Below are positions 56,692-64,000 of a DNA stretch of 64,000 bases, piece by piece. Every line of letters starts with the position of its first letter. Position 1 is the first letter of the stretch. Source of the stretch: Bog-159 sp963785255 (GTDB lineage Bacteria > Acidobacteriota > Terriglobia > Bryobacterales > Bryobacteraceae); NCBI GenBank assembly GCA_963785255.1, contig CAWAUR010000009.1, positions 1 to 64,000 on the forward strand, read 5' to 3'. Both the position numbers and the translations under genes were made by a program. The notes beneath the pieces are model-generated. The model saw only the letters and a list, made by a program, of their open reading frames with translations, was not told the origin of the DNA and searched no databases.

Positions 56692-58077
56692 CTAAACTCC
56701 GTTCTCGGCACTTGCGGCGGTCAGGCATTCTTCGAGCGTATCGAGCGCGAAGTCGCATTGGTCGCGGCCGATGATCAGCGGGGGGCTGAGTCGCAACGTA
56801 TTATCGCCCGCGCCCAGAACCAGCAGTCCGCGCTCGAAGGCCAGATCCACCACGCGGTCGCGCAATTCCGGAGCCTTGGTTTTGGACTGCTGATCGCGCA
56901 CCAACTCGACGCCCAGCATCAGGCCCAGGCCGCGCACGTCGCCCACGATGGGGAAGCGCGCCGGCCACTCGCGCATGCGCGACATCAGGTGTGCGCCCAT
57001 GCGGGTGGCGTTATCGAGCAGTTCCTGTTCCAGCAGTTCGATGGTTACCAGCGCGGCGGCGCAAGCCACGGGGTTACCGCCGAAAGTAGAGGCGTGCGCG
57101 CCGGGGACCCAGTTCATCAATTCCGCGCGCGCTACAGTGGCACCCAGGGGCAGTCCGCTGGCGATGCCTTTGGCGACGGCCAGGATATCGGGCGTGAGAT
57201 GGAAATGCTCGGAGGCGAACATCTTGCCGGTGCGGCCCATGCCGGATTGCACTTCATCGCAGACCAGCAGAATGCCGTGCTTTTCAGCGATGCGCACCAG
57301 CTCATCGAAGAACTTCTGCGGCGGCACGATGTAGCCGCCTTCGCCCTGCACCGGTTCAATCACGATGGCGGCCACTTCGTCTGGCGGCGCGATGGTTTTC
57401 AGCAGCGTGTCTTCGATGAATTTGGCGCACTCCACGGCGCAATTGGCGGGCGTTTGGCCGAATGGGCAGCGATAACAGTAGGGATACGGCGCGTGGATGG
57501 CGCCCGGCACCAGCGGTCCAAAGCCGCGGCGTTGGGTGGCCTTGCGCGCGGTGAGCGACAGGGCGCCCATGGTGCGGCCGTGAAATGCGCCCAGAAAGGC
57601 GATGAACTTATCGCGGCCGGTGGTGTAGCGCGCCAGCTTCATGGCGCCTTCCACGGCTTCCGCGCCGGAGTTGCAGAACGAAACGCGCCGTTCGACGCCG
57701 CCGGGCGCGAGCGAGCCGAGTTTCTCGGCCAGATCCACCAGGGCTTCGTAATAGAAATCGGTGCCCGACATGTGGATCAGCTCGCCCGCCTGTTTGCGGA
57801 TGGCTTCCACCACGCGCGGATGGCAGTGGCCGGTGGCCACTACGGCGATGCCGGCATTGAAATCGAGAAAACGATTGCCATCCACATCCTCCACCATGGC
57901 GCCTTCGCCGCGGCGCGCCACCAGCGGATAGCAACGCGTGTAGGATGGCGACACAGAACGGCGGTCGCGCGCAATTACTTCCTGCGCGCGGGGCCCCGGC
58001 AGCGGGGTGGTCAGATGCGGCAGATCGTGCCGCATCGGACGGATCGTCTCCATTTCGGGATCGGCGACCTTAGTCAT
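56692..58077 (-). CDS. Class III PLP aminotransferase (GabT/ArgD-like)
   Basis: 461 residues from the ATG at 58077, which has a perfect AAAGGAGG seven bases upstream. Fold-type I features are DVDGNRFLDFNAGIAVVATG, SFCNSGAEAVEGAMKLAR (PLP phosphate loop), FLGAFHGRTMGALSLT and IVIEPVQGEGGYIVPP. VCDEVQSGMGRTGKMFASEH has the Asp that binds the pyridine N, and LAVAKGIASGLPLGATVAR the Schiff-base Lys. An acidic-free insert with Cys (PYPYCYRCPFGQTPANCAVE) is typical of 4-aminobutyrate aminotransferase-like enzymes rather than ArgD. The substrate is likely an omega-amino acid. It stands alone. Confidence 0.9.
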   Translation of the reverse strand: MTKVADPEMETIRPMRHDLPHLTTPLPGPRAQEVIARDRRSVSPSYTRCYPLVARRGEGAMVEDVDGNRFLDFNAGIAVVATGHCHPRVVEAIRKQAGELIHMSGTDFYYEALVDLAEKLGSLAPGGVERRVSFCNSGAEAVEGAMKLARYTTGRDKFIAFLGAFHGRTMGALSLTARKATQRRGFGPLVPGAIHAPYPYCYRCPFGQTPANCAVECAKFIEDTLLKTIAPPDEVAAIVIEPVQGEGGYIVPPQKFFDELVRIAEKHGILLVCDEVQSGMGRTGKMFASEHFHLTPDILAVAKGIASGLPLGATVARAELMNWVPGAHASTFGGNPVACAAALVTIELLEQELLDNATRMGAHLMSRMREWPARFPIVGDVRGLGLMLGVELVRDQQSKTKAPELRDRVVDLAFERGLLVLGAGDNTLRLSPPLIIGRDQCDFALDTLEECLTAASAENGV

Positions 58078-58194
58078 ACGCAAACCTCCTTTACAACTGA
58101 ACTTCAATGAGCCAACGAGGGAAGGCAGAAAGGTTGCGGGCTAATCGGAACCGAAAAGACCGGGACGGCAAATGGAGGGCCGAGGGAACACAAC

Positions 58195-58656
58195 TTATTG
58201 TACAACGGGAGTGCAGTTTTTTAAACCAGCCAATGTGGCGGTTGACATTTGTTGCGTGTGACGGCTGGAGGAGCGGCGCTCGAGCAGCCGCACGCAGCGC
58301 GTGAAATCCTTGGAAATGTGTGAGTAATAGAGCGATAACTTATCCAAAAGATTGGGGCCCTGCATATCGCGCAAATAGGCGCGGCCCAGCGCATCGCCGG
58401 GCTGATCTTCCGGAGTTTCGCAGGCCGCCATCTGCCGATTCAGGATCTCCGCCTCCAGATAATTGCAGCCGCGCATGCGGCACGCTATGTCGGCCATGAG
58501 TTCGACAATCTGCACGTCGGCACCGGTGGGCTTCCAATCCGCGGAGAACGCCTGCAACATTTCGGCGTACCCTCCAGGCTCGATTCTGGCGAACGTTTCG
58601 GTAACCATCTTTTGAATGGACGGATAGCGTACGGCGCCGAGTTTGCATTTCTTCAT
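58195..58656 (-). CDS. Hypothetical helical protein, 153 aa
   Basis: The ATG at 58656 gives MKKCKLGAVRYPSIQKMVTE. Most of the protein is helical: YAEMLQAFSADWKPTGADVQ, IVELMADIACRMRGCNYLEA, and GPNLLDKLSLYYSHISKDFT with RCVRLLERRSS. The last 25 residues are Ser/Thr-rich. The open frame extends upstream to 58827, but the extra residues look non-coding. No family recognised; the layout recalls proteins of about 150-200 residues that are multiplied in soil bacteria. Confidence 0.55.
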   Translation of the reverse strand: MKKCKLGAVRYPSIQKMVTETFARIEPGGYAEMLQAFSADWKPTGADVQIVELMADIACRMRGCNYLEAEILNRQMAACETPEDQPGDALGRAYLRDMQGPNLLDKLSLYYSHISKDFTRCVRLLERRSSSRHTQQMSTATLAGLKNCTPVVQ

Positions 58657-59148
58657 CCGGGCTGCCTCCGCTATCGATTGTAATCCGGGGTAAAAAAACT
58701 GGTGGGCGCACAAAGGCGCGTTGTGACGCCGAAACCGCTGAAATGAAACGTGCGCGGATTTTTCCGCTAATCGTGTGACTGTAAAAGGTTTCCTTAGTTT
58801 CGCGGCGGGCAGGGGCCGTAGAAGCAAGGTACAGCCGATCGCCGCGAAAGTGAGGAAACCGTGCAGTGAACTAAACCCCGGATTGGGGCCAGGTCTTTAA
58901 TGGGTTTTGTTCCGAAATTGGGTCTGGCGCGGCTATGCGGGCGAAGCTGGGGCGTGAGGTTTTGGCGGACCGCCGGGGTCGCTTTGACAGGCGAGGGTTG
59001 CTGGTAGTGGGTGGATACGGTGAGGGGCTGGGGAAACTGGAGGTGCGCATGCATGTGCGGAGTGCTTGCGGGCCTCTCCGGACAGAGGGGTGGGACGCCC
59101 TGCCGGGAAGGCAGCGCTGGCGGGGCCGCGGGTTTCGGCGCGGGAGCA

Positions 59149-60342
59149 TCATGAGCTGTCCAGGTGCGGAGGAACCGGCCCATAGCAGGGCGGCAGGAAA
59201 TGAATGGAGATGAGAGTTCCGACGCGGCACTTGGGGCATAGCCTGGGTTGGCTGGCGATGAGCGCCGCGCCAAAGATGCGGCAATCGGTGGGCTGGGGCA
59301 ACAGGGCGGAGCGGGGCGTGGCCAGCAACCGGCGGCAGAGGGCCAGTTTTTCGGCGCGGTGGCAGTTGGCTAGCAAGCCGTAGTAGCGGATGCGTTGGAA
59401 GCCCGGCGGAAGGGAGTGCTGCAGGAAGCGCCGGATGAACTCTTCGGCGGAAACAGTCATCACTTTTTGAGGTTGCTGCCTGTCCCGGTAGTCTTTCCAA
59501 GCGAAGGAAACTTGGCCTTGTTCCAACGTCAACAGGCGGCGGTTGGAGATGGCCACACGATGGGTATAGCGTCCCAGGTATTCCAGCACGTGTTGCGGCC
59601 CGCCGAAGGGCGGCTTGGCGTACACCACCCATTCGCACTTGTGCAACGGCGCCAGATAGGCGGCGAAGGCGAGCGGTTCGCGCAGGGGTTCCAGATCGCC
59701 AAAGAACTGGAGTTGGCTGGCGGCGTAGGCCGCTTCCAGGGCTTCCAGAAACAAGCGGCGGAACAGACGGCTGAGCACCCTGACGGGCAGCAGGTACCGG
59801 CGGCGGCCGTGAATCCAGCGGTCCTGGTCGGCGCATAAGCCGCCGCCGGGAACCACGCAGTGCAGGTGAGGGTGGAAATGTAAGTTCTGTCCCCAGCTAT
59901 GCAATACGGCGAAGAAGCCGAGTTCCACGCCCAGGCGTTTGGGATCGCGCGCGATGGTGAGCAGGGTCTGGGCGGTAGCGCGGAAGAGAATATCGTAGAC
60001 GGCCTTTTTGTTGTAGAAGGCGATGGCGGCAATAGGCTCGGGGAGCGTGAAGACCACGTGAAAGTACTCCACGGGCAACAACTCTTCGCGGCGCTGCTCC
60101 AGCCACTTTTCGCGTGCCAAGCCTTGGCACCGGGGGCAATGGCGGTCGCGGCAGGAGCGATATCGAGTGTGCGTGTATTGGCAGCGGTCACACCATTCGA
60201 CAGTACCGCCCAGGGCCGCCGTCCGGCAGGTCTCGATGGCCTGCATCAGGCGGCGCTGATGCAGGGGCAGGGCATGCGTCTGCCGGTAGGCGGGGCCGTG
60301 TTGTCGAAAGATGTCGGCCAACCCCAGGGTTGGCTGAGGCAT
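59149..60342 (-). CDS. IS91-family transposase (HUH type)
   Basis: A 397-residue protein. It begins with a zinc-binding region (VEWCDRCQYTHTRYRSCRDR, HCPRCQG), followed by EYFHVVFTLPEPIA. The HUH motif is HFHPHLHCVVPGGG (about residues 157-170), and the catalytic Tyr region is LEYLGRYTHRVAISNRRL. After that come FAWKDYRDRQQPQKVMTVSA and EEFIRRFLQHSLPPGFQRIRYYG, both well conserved in IS91/IS801 transposases. It should catalyse rolling-circle transposition. The sequence is intact. Confidence 0.93.
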   Translation of the reverse strand: MPQPTLGLADIFRQHGPAYRQTHALPLHQRRLMQAIETCRTAALGGTVEWCDRCQYTHTRYRSCRDRHCPRCQGLAREKWLEQRREELLPVEYFHVVFTLPEPIAAIAFYNKKAVYDILFRATAQTLLTIARDPKRLGVELGFFAVLHSWGQNLHFHPHLHCVVPGGGLCADQDRWIHGRRRYLLPVRVLSRLFRRLFLEALEAAYAASQLQFFGDLEPLREPLAFAAYLAPLHKCEWVVYAKPPFGGPQHVLEYLGRYTHRVAISNRRLLTLEQGQVSFAWKDYRDRQQPQKVMTVSAEEFIRRFLQHSLPPGFQRIRYYGLLANCHRAEKLALCRRLLATPRSALLPQPTDCRIFGAALIASQPRLCPKCRVGTLISIHFLPPCYGPVPPHLDSS

Positions 60343-61223
60343 CAGCCTTTAGGCCGCTTGTTCTTAGTGGACGCGGCCTTGGCAGGCTGGAGCAGTTGAT
60401 CCAGAGGACTGGCCGTGGCGCTGACGGTGGCAGGTGAAACGGCAATATAACGCCCGGTGGTATCGATGCGGCTGTGGCCCAGCAAGGCCTGAATTACGCG
60501 CGTATCTACGCCGCGCTCCAACAGGTGCGTGGCGAAGCTGTGACGCAGCATATGGGGCGTGACGCGTTTGGCCAGGCCGCTGTGTTGCCAGGCTTCGCGG
60601 CAGGCGGTTTGCACAGCGCCGGCGGTCAGATGGCGGAGCGGGCGCCAGGAGGGAAACAGCCACTCGCCGACAGGCCGCAGGATGCGGTAGTAGGCGCGCA
60701 GCACCTCGAGCAGACAGGGTGAGAGCATGGCGTAGCGATCCTTGCCGCCTTTGCCGTGTTCCACGCGGATCAGCTTGCGTTTGCCATCGATATCGGAGGG
60801 TTTCAAGGCCACCGCCTCGGAGATGCGCAGTCCGGCCCCATAGCAAGTCAGGAGCACGGCGCGGTGCTTGACGCCCGAGACGTGGTCCAGGAAGCGTTGG
60901 ACTTCGTCGGGGGCCAGCACGACGGGTAGTTTCTCCTCCAGGCGGGCACGCGGGAAGTCGTGCTTGTCCCAGGGCATCTCCAGGGTGACCAGGTAGAGGA
61001 ACTGTACGGCGGAAACGAAGGTGTTGACGCTTTGCGGAGAGAGTTTGCGCTCCTGGGTCAGATGCAGTTGGTATTGGCGGACGGCTTCCAGATCCAGTTC
61101 TTGGGGGCTGCGGTTGAAATACTTGGCGAACTCCGCGACATAATGGATGTAGCTGCGTTGCGTGGTGCCCGCGAAATTGCGGAGGCACATGTCTTCGATC
61201 ATGCGTTGTCGTAACGGTGTCAT
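60342..61223 (-). CDS. Tyrosine recombinase of the IS91-type element
   Basis: A 293-residue phage-integrase-type recombinase. The N-terminal SAM-like domain is SYIHYVAEFAKYFNRSPQEL. The catalytic domain has Arg in TCYGAGLRISEAVALKPSDI, Lys in EHGKGGKDRYAML, the His-x-x-Arg box TPHMLRHSFATHLLERGVDT and the nucleophile Tyr in STDTTGRYIAVS-like IDTTGRYIAV. It overlaps the transposase gene by one base and precedes it, the order known from this IS91 subgroup. It probably resolves or assists transposition. Confidence 0.92.
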   Translation of the reverse strand: MTPLRQRMIEDMCLRNFAGTTQRSYIHYVAEFAKYFNRSPQELDLEAVRQYQLHLTQERKLSPQSVNTFVSAVQFLYLVTLEMPWDKHDFPRARLEEKLPVVLAPDEVQRFLDHVSGVKHRAVLLTCYGAGLRISEAVALKPSDIDGKRKLIRVEHGKGGKDRYAMLSPCLLEVLRAYYRILRPVGEWLFPSWRPLRHLTAGAVQTACREAWQHSGLAKRVTPHMLRHSFATHLLERGVDTRVIQALLGHSRIDTTGRYIAVSPATVSATASPLDQLLQPAKAASTKNKRPKG

Positions 61224-61396
61224 GCGAGGGCTCCTTGAAATTCTGAATTGGTCGTTGTGAGGACAACCGTATCCAGTGTTTCAAAGGAGCCTCGCTCCAC
61301 GCTACTCCACCAAAGGCTCAGAAGCGCCGACCGGAGACTATTACCGCAACGCGGTTTAGTTCACTGCCGGCGGCGCCTTGCGATATGCTTCTACTG

Positions 61397-61786
61397 ATGG
61401 CGGAGCGGCGCTTCAGCGATGTGGGCGGAACTTCCGGCGGGCTCGGCGAGTTCTTGTTGGGCTTTGCCCTGGTTTGCGTGGGCGGATATCTGCTCACCAA
61501 TCAGGTGGTGGTGGCCGGATCCTACTGGACGTTTTGGGGCACCAACACGTTCGGGATTACGTTGATCCCGATGTTGATCGGCGTGGGACTGTTGTTCCGC
61601 GACGGGCGCAGCGTGGCGGGGTGGCTGCTGACCATCGCCGGCGCCCTGTTCATCGTGGCCGGCGTGCTCGCGAATATGCAGATCTACTATCGTCCGACCA
61701 GTTTATTCAACACCCTGGCGATGCTGATCATGCTGGTGGGCGGCCTGGGATTGATTGCGCGGGCCATGCGGGCGCACGCCAACTAA
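61397..61786 (+). CDS. Four-helix membrane protein, 129 aa
   Basis: From the ATG at 61397 (MAERRFSDVGGTSGG) four hydrophobic helices are seen: LGEFLLGFALVCVGGYLLTN, FGITLIPMLIGVGLLF, VAGWLLTIAGALFIVAGVLA and LNTLAMLIMLVGGLGLIARA-like TLAMLIMLVGGLGLIARA. The charged N terminus stays in the cytosol. No enzyme motif. Its promoter region borders the IS91-type element, which may have changed its regulation. Confidence 0.65.
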   Translation: MAERRFSDVGGTSGGLGEFLLGFALVCVGGYLLTNQVVVAGSYWTFWGTNTFGITLIPMLIGVGLLFRDGRSVAGWLLTIAGALFIVAGVLANMQIYYRPTSLFNTLAMLIMLVGGLGLIARAMRAHAN

Positions 61787-61884
61787 AAGTATATCATCGC
61801 TTAAGGCACTGAATACACATCACTTAGCAGATAATGTGCGGATTGCGCTACCCCCTCTGCGGTTCCACACCGTATAATGGAGAT

Positions 61885-62157
61885 ATGGCAAGAGGTTGGG
61901 AAAGTAAATCGGTCGAGTCGCAGATCGATGCGGCCGAGAAAAACGTCCGTCCTTCTTTCGATGAACAGATTCCGCCGGTCGAATTGGAACTGCTCAGAAA
62001 GAAGGAAAGTTTGAACCTTTCTCGCATCCGGGTCCTTCGGGAACTGGAAACGAGCCAGAACCCCAGGTACAGGAATCTCATGGAGAAGGCGCTGGCGGAT
62101 TTGAATTCCGAACTCAGGCGTTTGGAACGCGGCGCCGTCCGGACAGCTACAGCTTAA
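61885..62157 (+). CDS. Hypothetical protein, 90 aa
   Basis: From the ATG at 61885: MARGWESKSVESQIDAAEKN. It continues as a long charged helix pair (VELELLRKKESLNLSRIRVL, RYRNLMEKALADLNSELRRL). The length and pattern suggest a soluble helical hairpin protein. Shorter start than the open frame was chosen because ATGGAGATATGG includes the better site. A similar small family with this MARGWESKSVE start is common in acidobacteria; no function is known. Confidence 0.65.
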   Translation: MARGWESKSVESQIDAAEKNVRPSFDEQIPPVELELLRKKESLNLSRIRVLRELETSQNPRYRNLMEKALADLNSELRRLERGAVRTATA

Positions 62158-62251
62158 GTCGGCGGCGTTTCGAAATCGCGCCTACCTTGCCGCTCAGTGG
62201 CGAGGGCGAAGTAGTGTGCGGAGTCGTCGTGTGGCACACTAAAGAGACGCC

Positions 62252-62692
62252 ATGAGTTTCCTCGATAACCTGGAGAGTAACCTAAAAAACATGGAGTCGC
62301 GCGAGGAGCGCCGCGGCGACCACAGCCGCGACGCGAGAACTCGCGATTCAGACCGCGCGCGGGCGCAGGCTTCCGCGGCCTATGCCGAGCAGATCCGCAC
62401 AGGGCCTTACGCCGCCGAGTTGATGAAGCAGGTTACGCGGATGGGCTACGCCATGCGCACGAAAGTGAATCTGGTCAGGCTGGGAACCACGTTACGCCTG
62501 GAAGCCCGCGGACAGAAACTCGAACTGCGGCCTACACCCGCGGGTGTTGTGGCGGTCTTTGTGGAGCAGGGCGTCGAGACTCGCAGCGTGCCGGTGGATA
62601 TGGCCGGCAGCCCCGAGCCGCTGGCGCGCGAATGGCTTGGATCGTTGCCACCAGTGCCGGCGGCGGTGGCGGAACAAGAGGATTTGGAATAG
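62252..62692 (+). CDS. Hypothetical protein, 146 aa
   Basis: Starts MSFLDNLESNLKNMESREER. The N-terminal half is charged and probably helical (RAQASAAYAEQIRTGPYAAE, LMKQVTRMGYAMRTKVN). The C-terminal half is strand-rich (LVRLGTTLRLEARGQKLELR, GVVAVFVEQGVETRSVPVDM). It ends in a Pro/Glu-rich tail. Function not recognised. A remnant of a family B palindrome (GCGGCCTACGAGG) follows 10 bases after the stop codon. Confidence 0.65.
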   Translation: MSFLDNLESNLKNMESREERRGDHSRDARTRDSDRARAQASAAYAEQIRTGPYAAELMKQVTRMGYAMRTKVNLVRLGTTLRLEARGQKLELRPTPAGVVAVFVEQGVETRSVPVDMAGSPEPLAREWLGSLPPVPAAVAEQEDLE

Positions 62693-62737
62693 GCGACAGG
62701 GCGGCCTACGAGGGGTCGATTTTCTACATTGTGCGCG

Positions 62738-62917
62738 GCGTTGTGGGGCAGGCTCGCAGCCTGCGCGGGCCTCGCAGGCCCGCTGTTCCGGCGCGCGAAG
62801 CGGTCAGCGCGCGAAGCTCGCGGTTCGGCGCGTGAAGCTCGCTCTGGACAGGCCGGGAGGCCTGTCCTACCGGCGGCCTACGAGGCCGCCGCAGGCAGCG
62901 TGCCTGCCCCACATCTC
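62738..62917. repeat. Block of family B, A and B palindromes
   Basis: GTGGGGCAGGCTCGCAGCCTGC with GCGGGCCTCGCAGGCCCGC (62738-62780). Then, after a GCGCGAAGC-rich spacer, the family A copy GGACAGGCCGGGAGGCCTGTCC (62846-62870 with TAC). Last, in the opposite sense, GGCGGCCTACGAGGCCGCC with GCAGGCAGCGTGCCTGCCCC and AC. The last unit overlaps the 3' end of the MEDS gene and contains its stop codon. Confidence 0.85.
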
Positions 62918-63690
62918 TGGAAATAGTCGCGTGCTTGCGCCACGATACGGTTGGCCTGCTGCGGCAGATTCTCGCGCAGCCAAAAAATCGTCCACTCCGC
63001 ATTCGGGATCACCGCCCATCCGGGGCGTCCACACTGCTTGATACGCGCGCGCAGATCCGCTGCCTCCGCGCCGCAGATCTCATCCATAGCTCGCTCGATG
63101 GCCTGCTCCAGCGCGCCGGCTGTCTCCGCCGGTATCAAATGCGTGTGCGCGCGCAGAACAGCTTCCAGATTGCCAGGCTTGAACTCGCCTCCGAAGACGT
63201 CAATCGCATACGAACAGTAAAGACTGAACGACGAGTTTTCGAGAAGCTTATTCCAGAGTTGTTCCAGCCGGTCGGCCGCCGCATATTGGCGGGCCTGCCA
63301 CAAGATGCCCACCATTTCACCATAGGCGCGCAGATTCTCGGAATCCGTGGCCGGCACAACTTCCCGCGTCACCGTTTTGATGGTCTCCGCAAAGCGTCTC
63401 CAGTTCGGACGGCCATTTACGGTGACCCGTGCGAGCGTGTCCTGTGCGTTCCGGAAGATGAGTCGGCCGCGCATCTCCAGCGCCATAACATCCCCGCCCA
63501 GCCGTTCCAATTCCCGCTCGAAGAGTTCGCGATGCGCCGCCGTAGCGATGGCCAACACGCCACCGCCTCGCCTTAAACCCTCCCAGAAGAACCTGCCCAC
63601 ATTCCGCGCCAGCGCCAGTTCGTCCTCGTAGAGTTGGACGAAATGGCCGCAGGAGTGAGGTTGTTCCAGGAGTTTTTCCCACGCGGACAT
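62878..63690 (-). CDS. MEDS-domain (DcmR-like) sensory protein
   Basis: A 270-residue protein. HSCGHFVQLYEDELALARNV opens the MEDS domain, continuing FFWEGLRRGGGVLAIATAAH and RELFERELERLGGDVMALEM. The middle part (RLEQLWNKLLENSSFSLYCS, YAIDVFGG) completes the usual domain. The protein ends DYFQRCGAGTLPAAAS, and the last ten residues and the TAG stop come from a dispersed family B palindrome read in frame. MEDS domains bind hydrocarbon-like or unknown ligands in sensor systems. It lies 123 bases downstream of a histidine kinase gene on the same strand and is a plausible partner. Confidence 0.82.
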   Translation of the reverse strand: MSAWEKLLEQPHSCGHFVQLYEDELALARNVGRFFWEGLRRGGGVLAIATAAHRELFERELERLGGDVMALEMRGRLIFRNAQDTLARVTVNGRPNWRRFAETIKTVTREVVPATDSENLRAYGEMVGILWQARQYAAADRLEQLWNKLLENSSFSLYCSYAIDVFGGEFKPGNLEAVLRAHTHLIPAETAGALEQAIERAMDEICGAEAADLRARIKQCGRPGWAVIPNAEWTIFWLRENLPQQANRIVAQARDYFQRCGAGTLPAAAS

Positions 63691-63813
63691 CTATATCACC
63701 CAGCTAAATCGATGTTATCGCGGACGCCGCTATTTCTCGGTGCCCGATCATACCTAACCGTCTATCCAGCTGTAATGAAGCGCGAAACTCCCGATGGCCA
63801 TCCGGGTTGGAAA

Positions 63814-64000
63814 TCACGCCCCATCCCTTGACGGCAGCGAGAAACGAAACGTCGATCCCGCGCCCGGCGCCGATCGCTCCACCCAAATGCGCCCGCCATA
63901 CTGCTCGATCACGCGCCGGCAGATGGCCAGTCCCAAGCCGCTGCCGGGATATTGGTCGCGGCTGTGCAGGCGCTTGAACAACCCGAAGATCTGTTCCTGA
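63814..64000 (-). CDS. C-terminal end of a sensor histidine kinase (partial)
   Basis: The minus strand encodes EQIFGLFKRLHSRDQYPGSG, then LGLAICRRVIEQYGGRIWVE, RSAPGAGSTFRFSLP and a stop at 63814-63816. This is the end of a HATPase domain: the F box FGLFKRL, the G2 box GSGLGLAICRRV and the last strand. The RLHSRDQYPGSGLGLAI form is typical of phytochrome-like kinases. The rest of the gene lies beyond the right edge. The downstream MEDS gene may belong to the same signalling unit. Confidence 0.88.
   Translation of the reverse strand, partial: QEQIFGLFKRLHSRDQYPGSGLGLAICRRVIEQYGGRIWVERSAPGAGSTFRFSLPSRDGA

Larger units (their letters stand above)
58863..61367 (-). mobile_element. IS91-type element with inverted flanks
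   Basis: A Y-type transposase gene and a tyrosine recombinase gene overlap (TGATG). They are bounded by an 18-base inverted pair: GCAGTGAACTAAACCCCG at 58863-58880 and CGCGGTTTAGTTCACTGC at 61350-61367, one mismatch. A second, imperfect inverted pair (GCGAGGGCTCCTTGAAA at 61224-61240 and TTTCAAAGGAGCCTCGC at 61279-61295) lies before the recombinase gene and may be the replication-end hairpin. True IS91 limits cannot be fixed without an empty site; 58657-59148 and 61224-61396 hold no other gene. Confidence 0.7.

Overview
The window is high-GC bacterial chromosomal DNA, most likely from an Acidobacteriota member of the Solibacter/Bryobacter type. The evidence is the gene content: a PadR regulator coupled to a long MacB-like permease of the acidobacterial duplicated-permease (ADOP) kind, a second permease of that kind, an ECF sigma factor next to a serine/threonine kinase with TPRs, secreted HAF-repeat and GloVer-repeat proteins, two PIN-type toxin-antitoxin pairs, and many small proteins without known function. 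The taxonomic call is inference; there is no rRNA gene to check it against.

Layout. 0-13.2 kb holds a partial membrane protein, an NmrA-like oxidoreductase, the PadR/ADOP pair, a GNAT acetyltransferase, a DinB-like secreted protein, the sigma factor/kinase pair and a HAF-repeat protein. 13.2-19.6 kb is built around the rpsO-pnp operon. The last ~0.6 kb of pnp (KH and S1 domains) is present a second time 3020 bp away, and the DNA between the copies carries a frameshifted GmrSD-like DUF262-HNH gene and a Uma2 nuclease gene. 19.7-29.5 kb holds a glycosidase, a minus-strand operon (metalloprotease, nikR, small protein, nucleotidyltransferase), a class IV aminotransferase coupled to a zinc-ribbon protein, a 0.6 kb non-coding element with inverted ends, and a VapBC pair. 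29.7-44.5 kb holds a small two-helix membrane protein, an ABC importer (ATPase plus fused double permease), GloVer-repeat and collagen-like secreted proteins, an AbrB/PIN pair, two genes truncated head to head, the second permease, a 46-bp tandem hairpin array and a HEAT-repeat protein. 44.5-53.4 kb is a mobile and accessory region: a group II intron with a frameshifted reverse transcriptase, a complete IS21-family element (3397 bp, 4-bp target duplication) inserted in frame into a PD-(D/E)XK nuclease gene, and a cluster of uncharacterised genes ending with an LRAT-like hydrolase. 53.4-64 kb holds a PAS-GGDEF-EAL protein, a class III aminotransferase, an IS91-type element (transposase plus tyrosine recombinase), small hypothetical genes, a MEDS-domain protein and the end of a histidine kinase.

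Three families of dispersed palindromes run through the window. They sit just after stop codons, and in three intact genes (pnp, the zinc-ribbon gene and the MEDS gene) the palindrome itself supplies the stop codon. The most interesting items are this 3'-end association, the pnp-flanked nuclease insert, the IS21-split nuclease with its unknown neighbours, and the unexplained 0.6 kb element at 27.6-28.2 kb. No tRNA, rRNA or CRISPR array was found.
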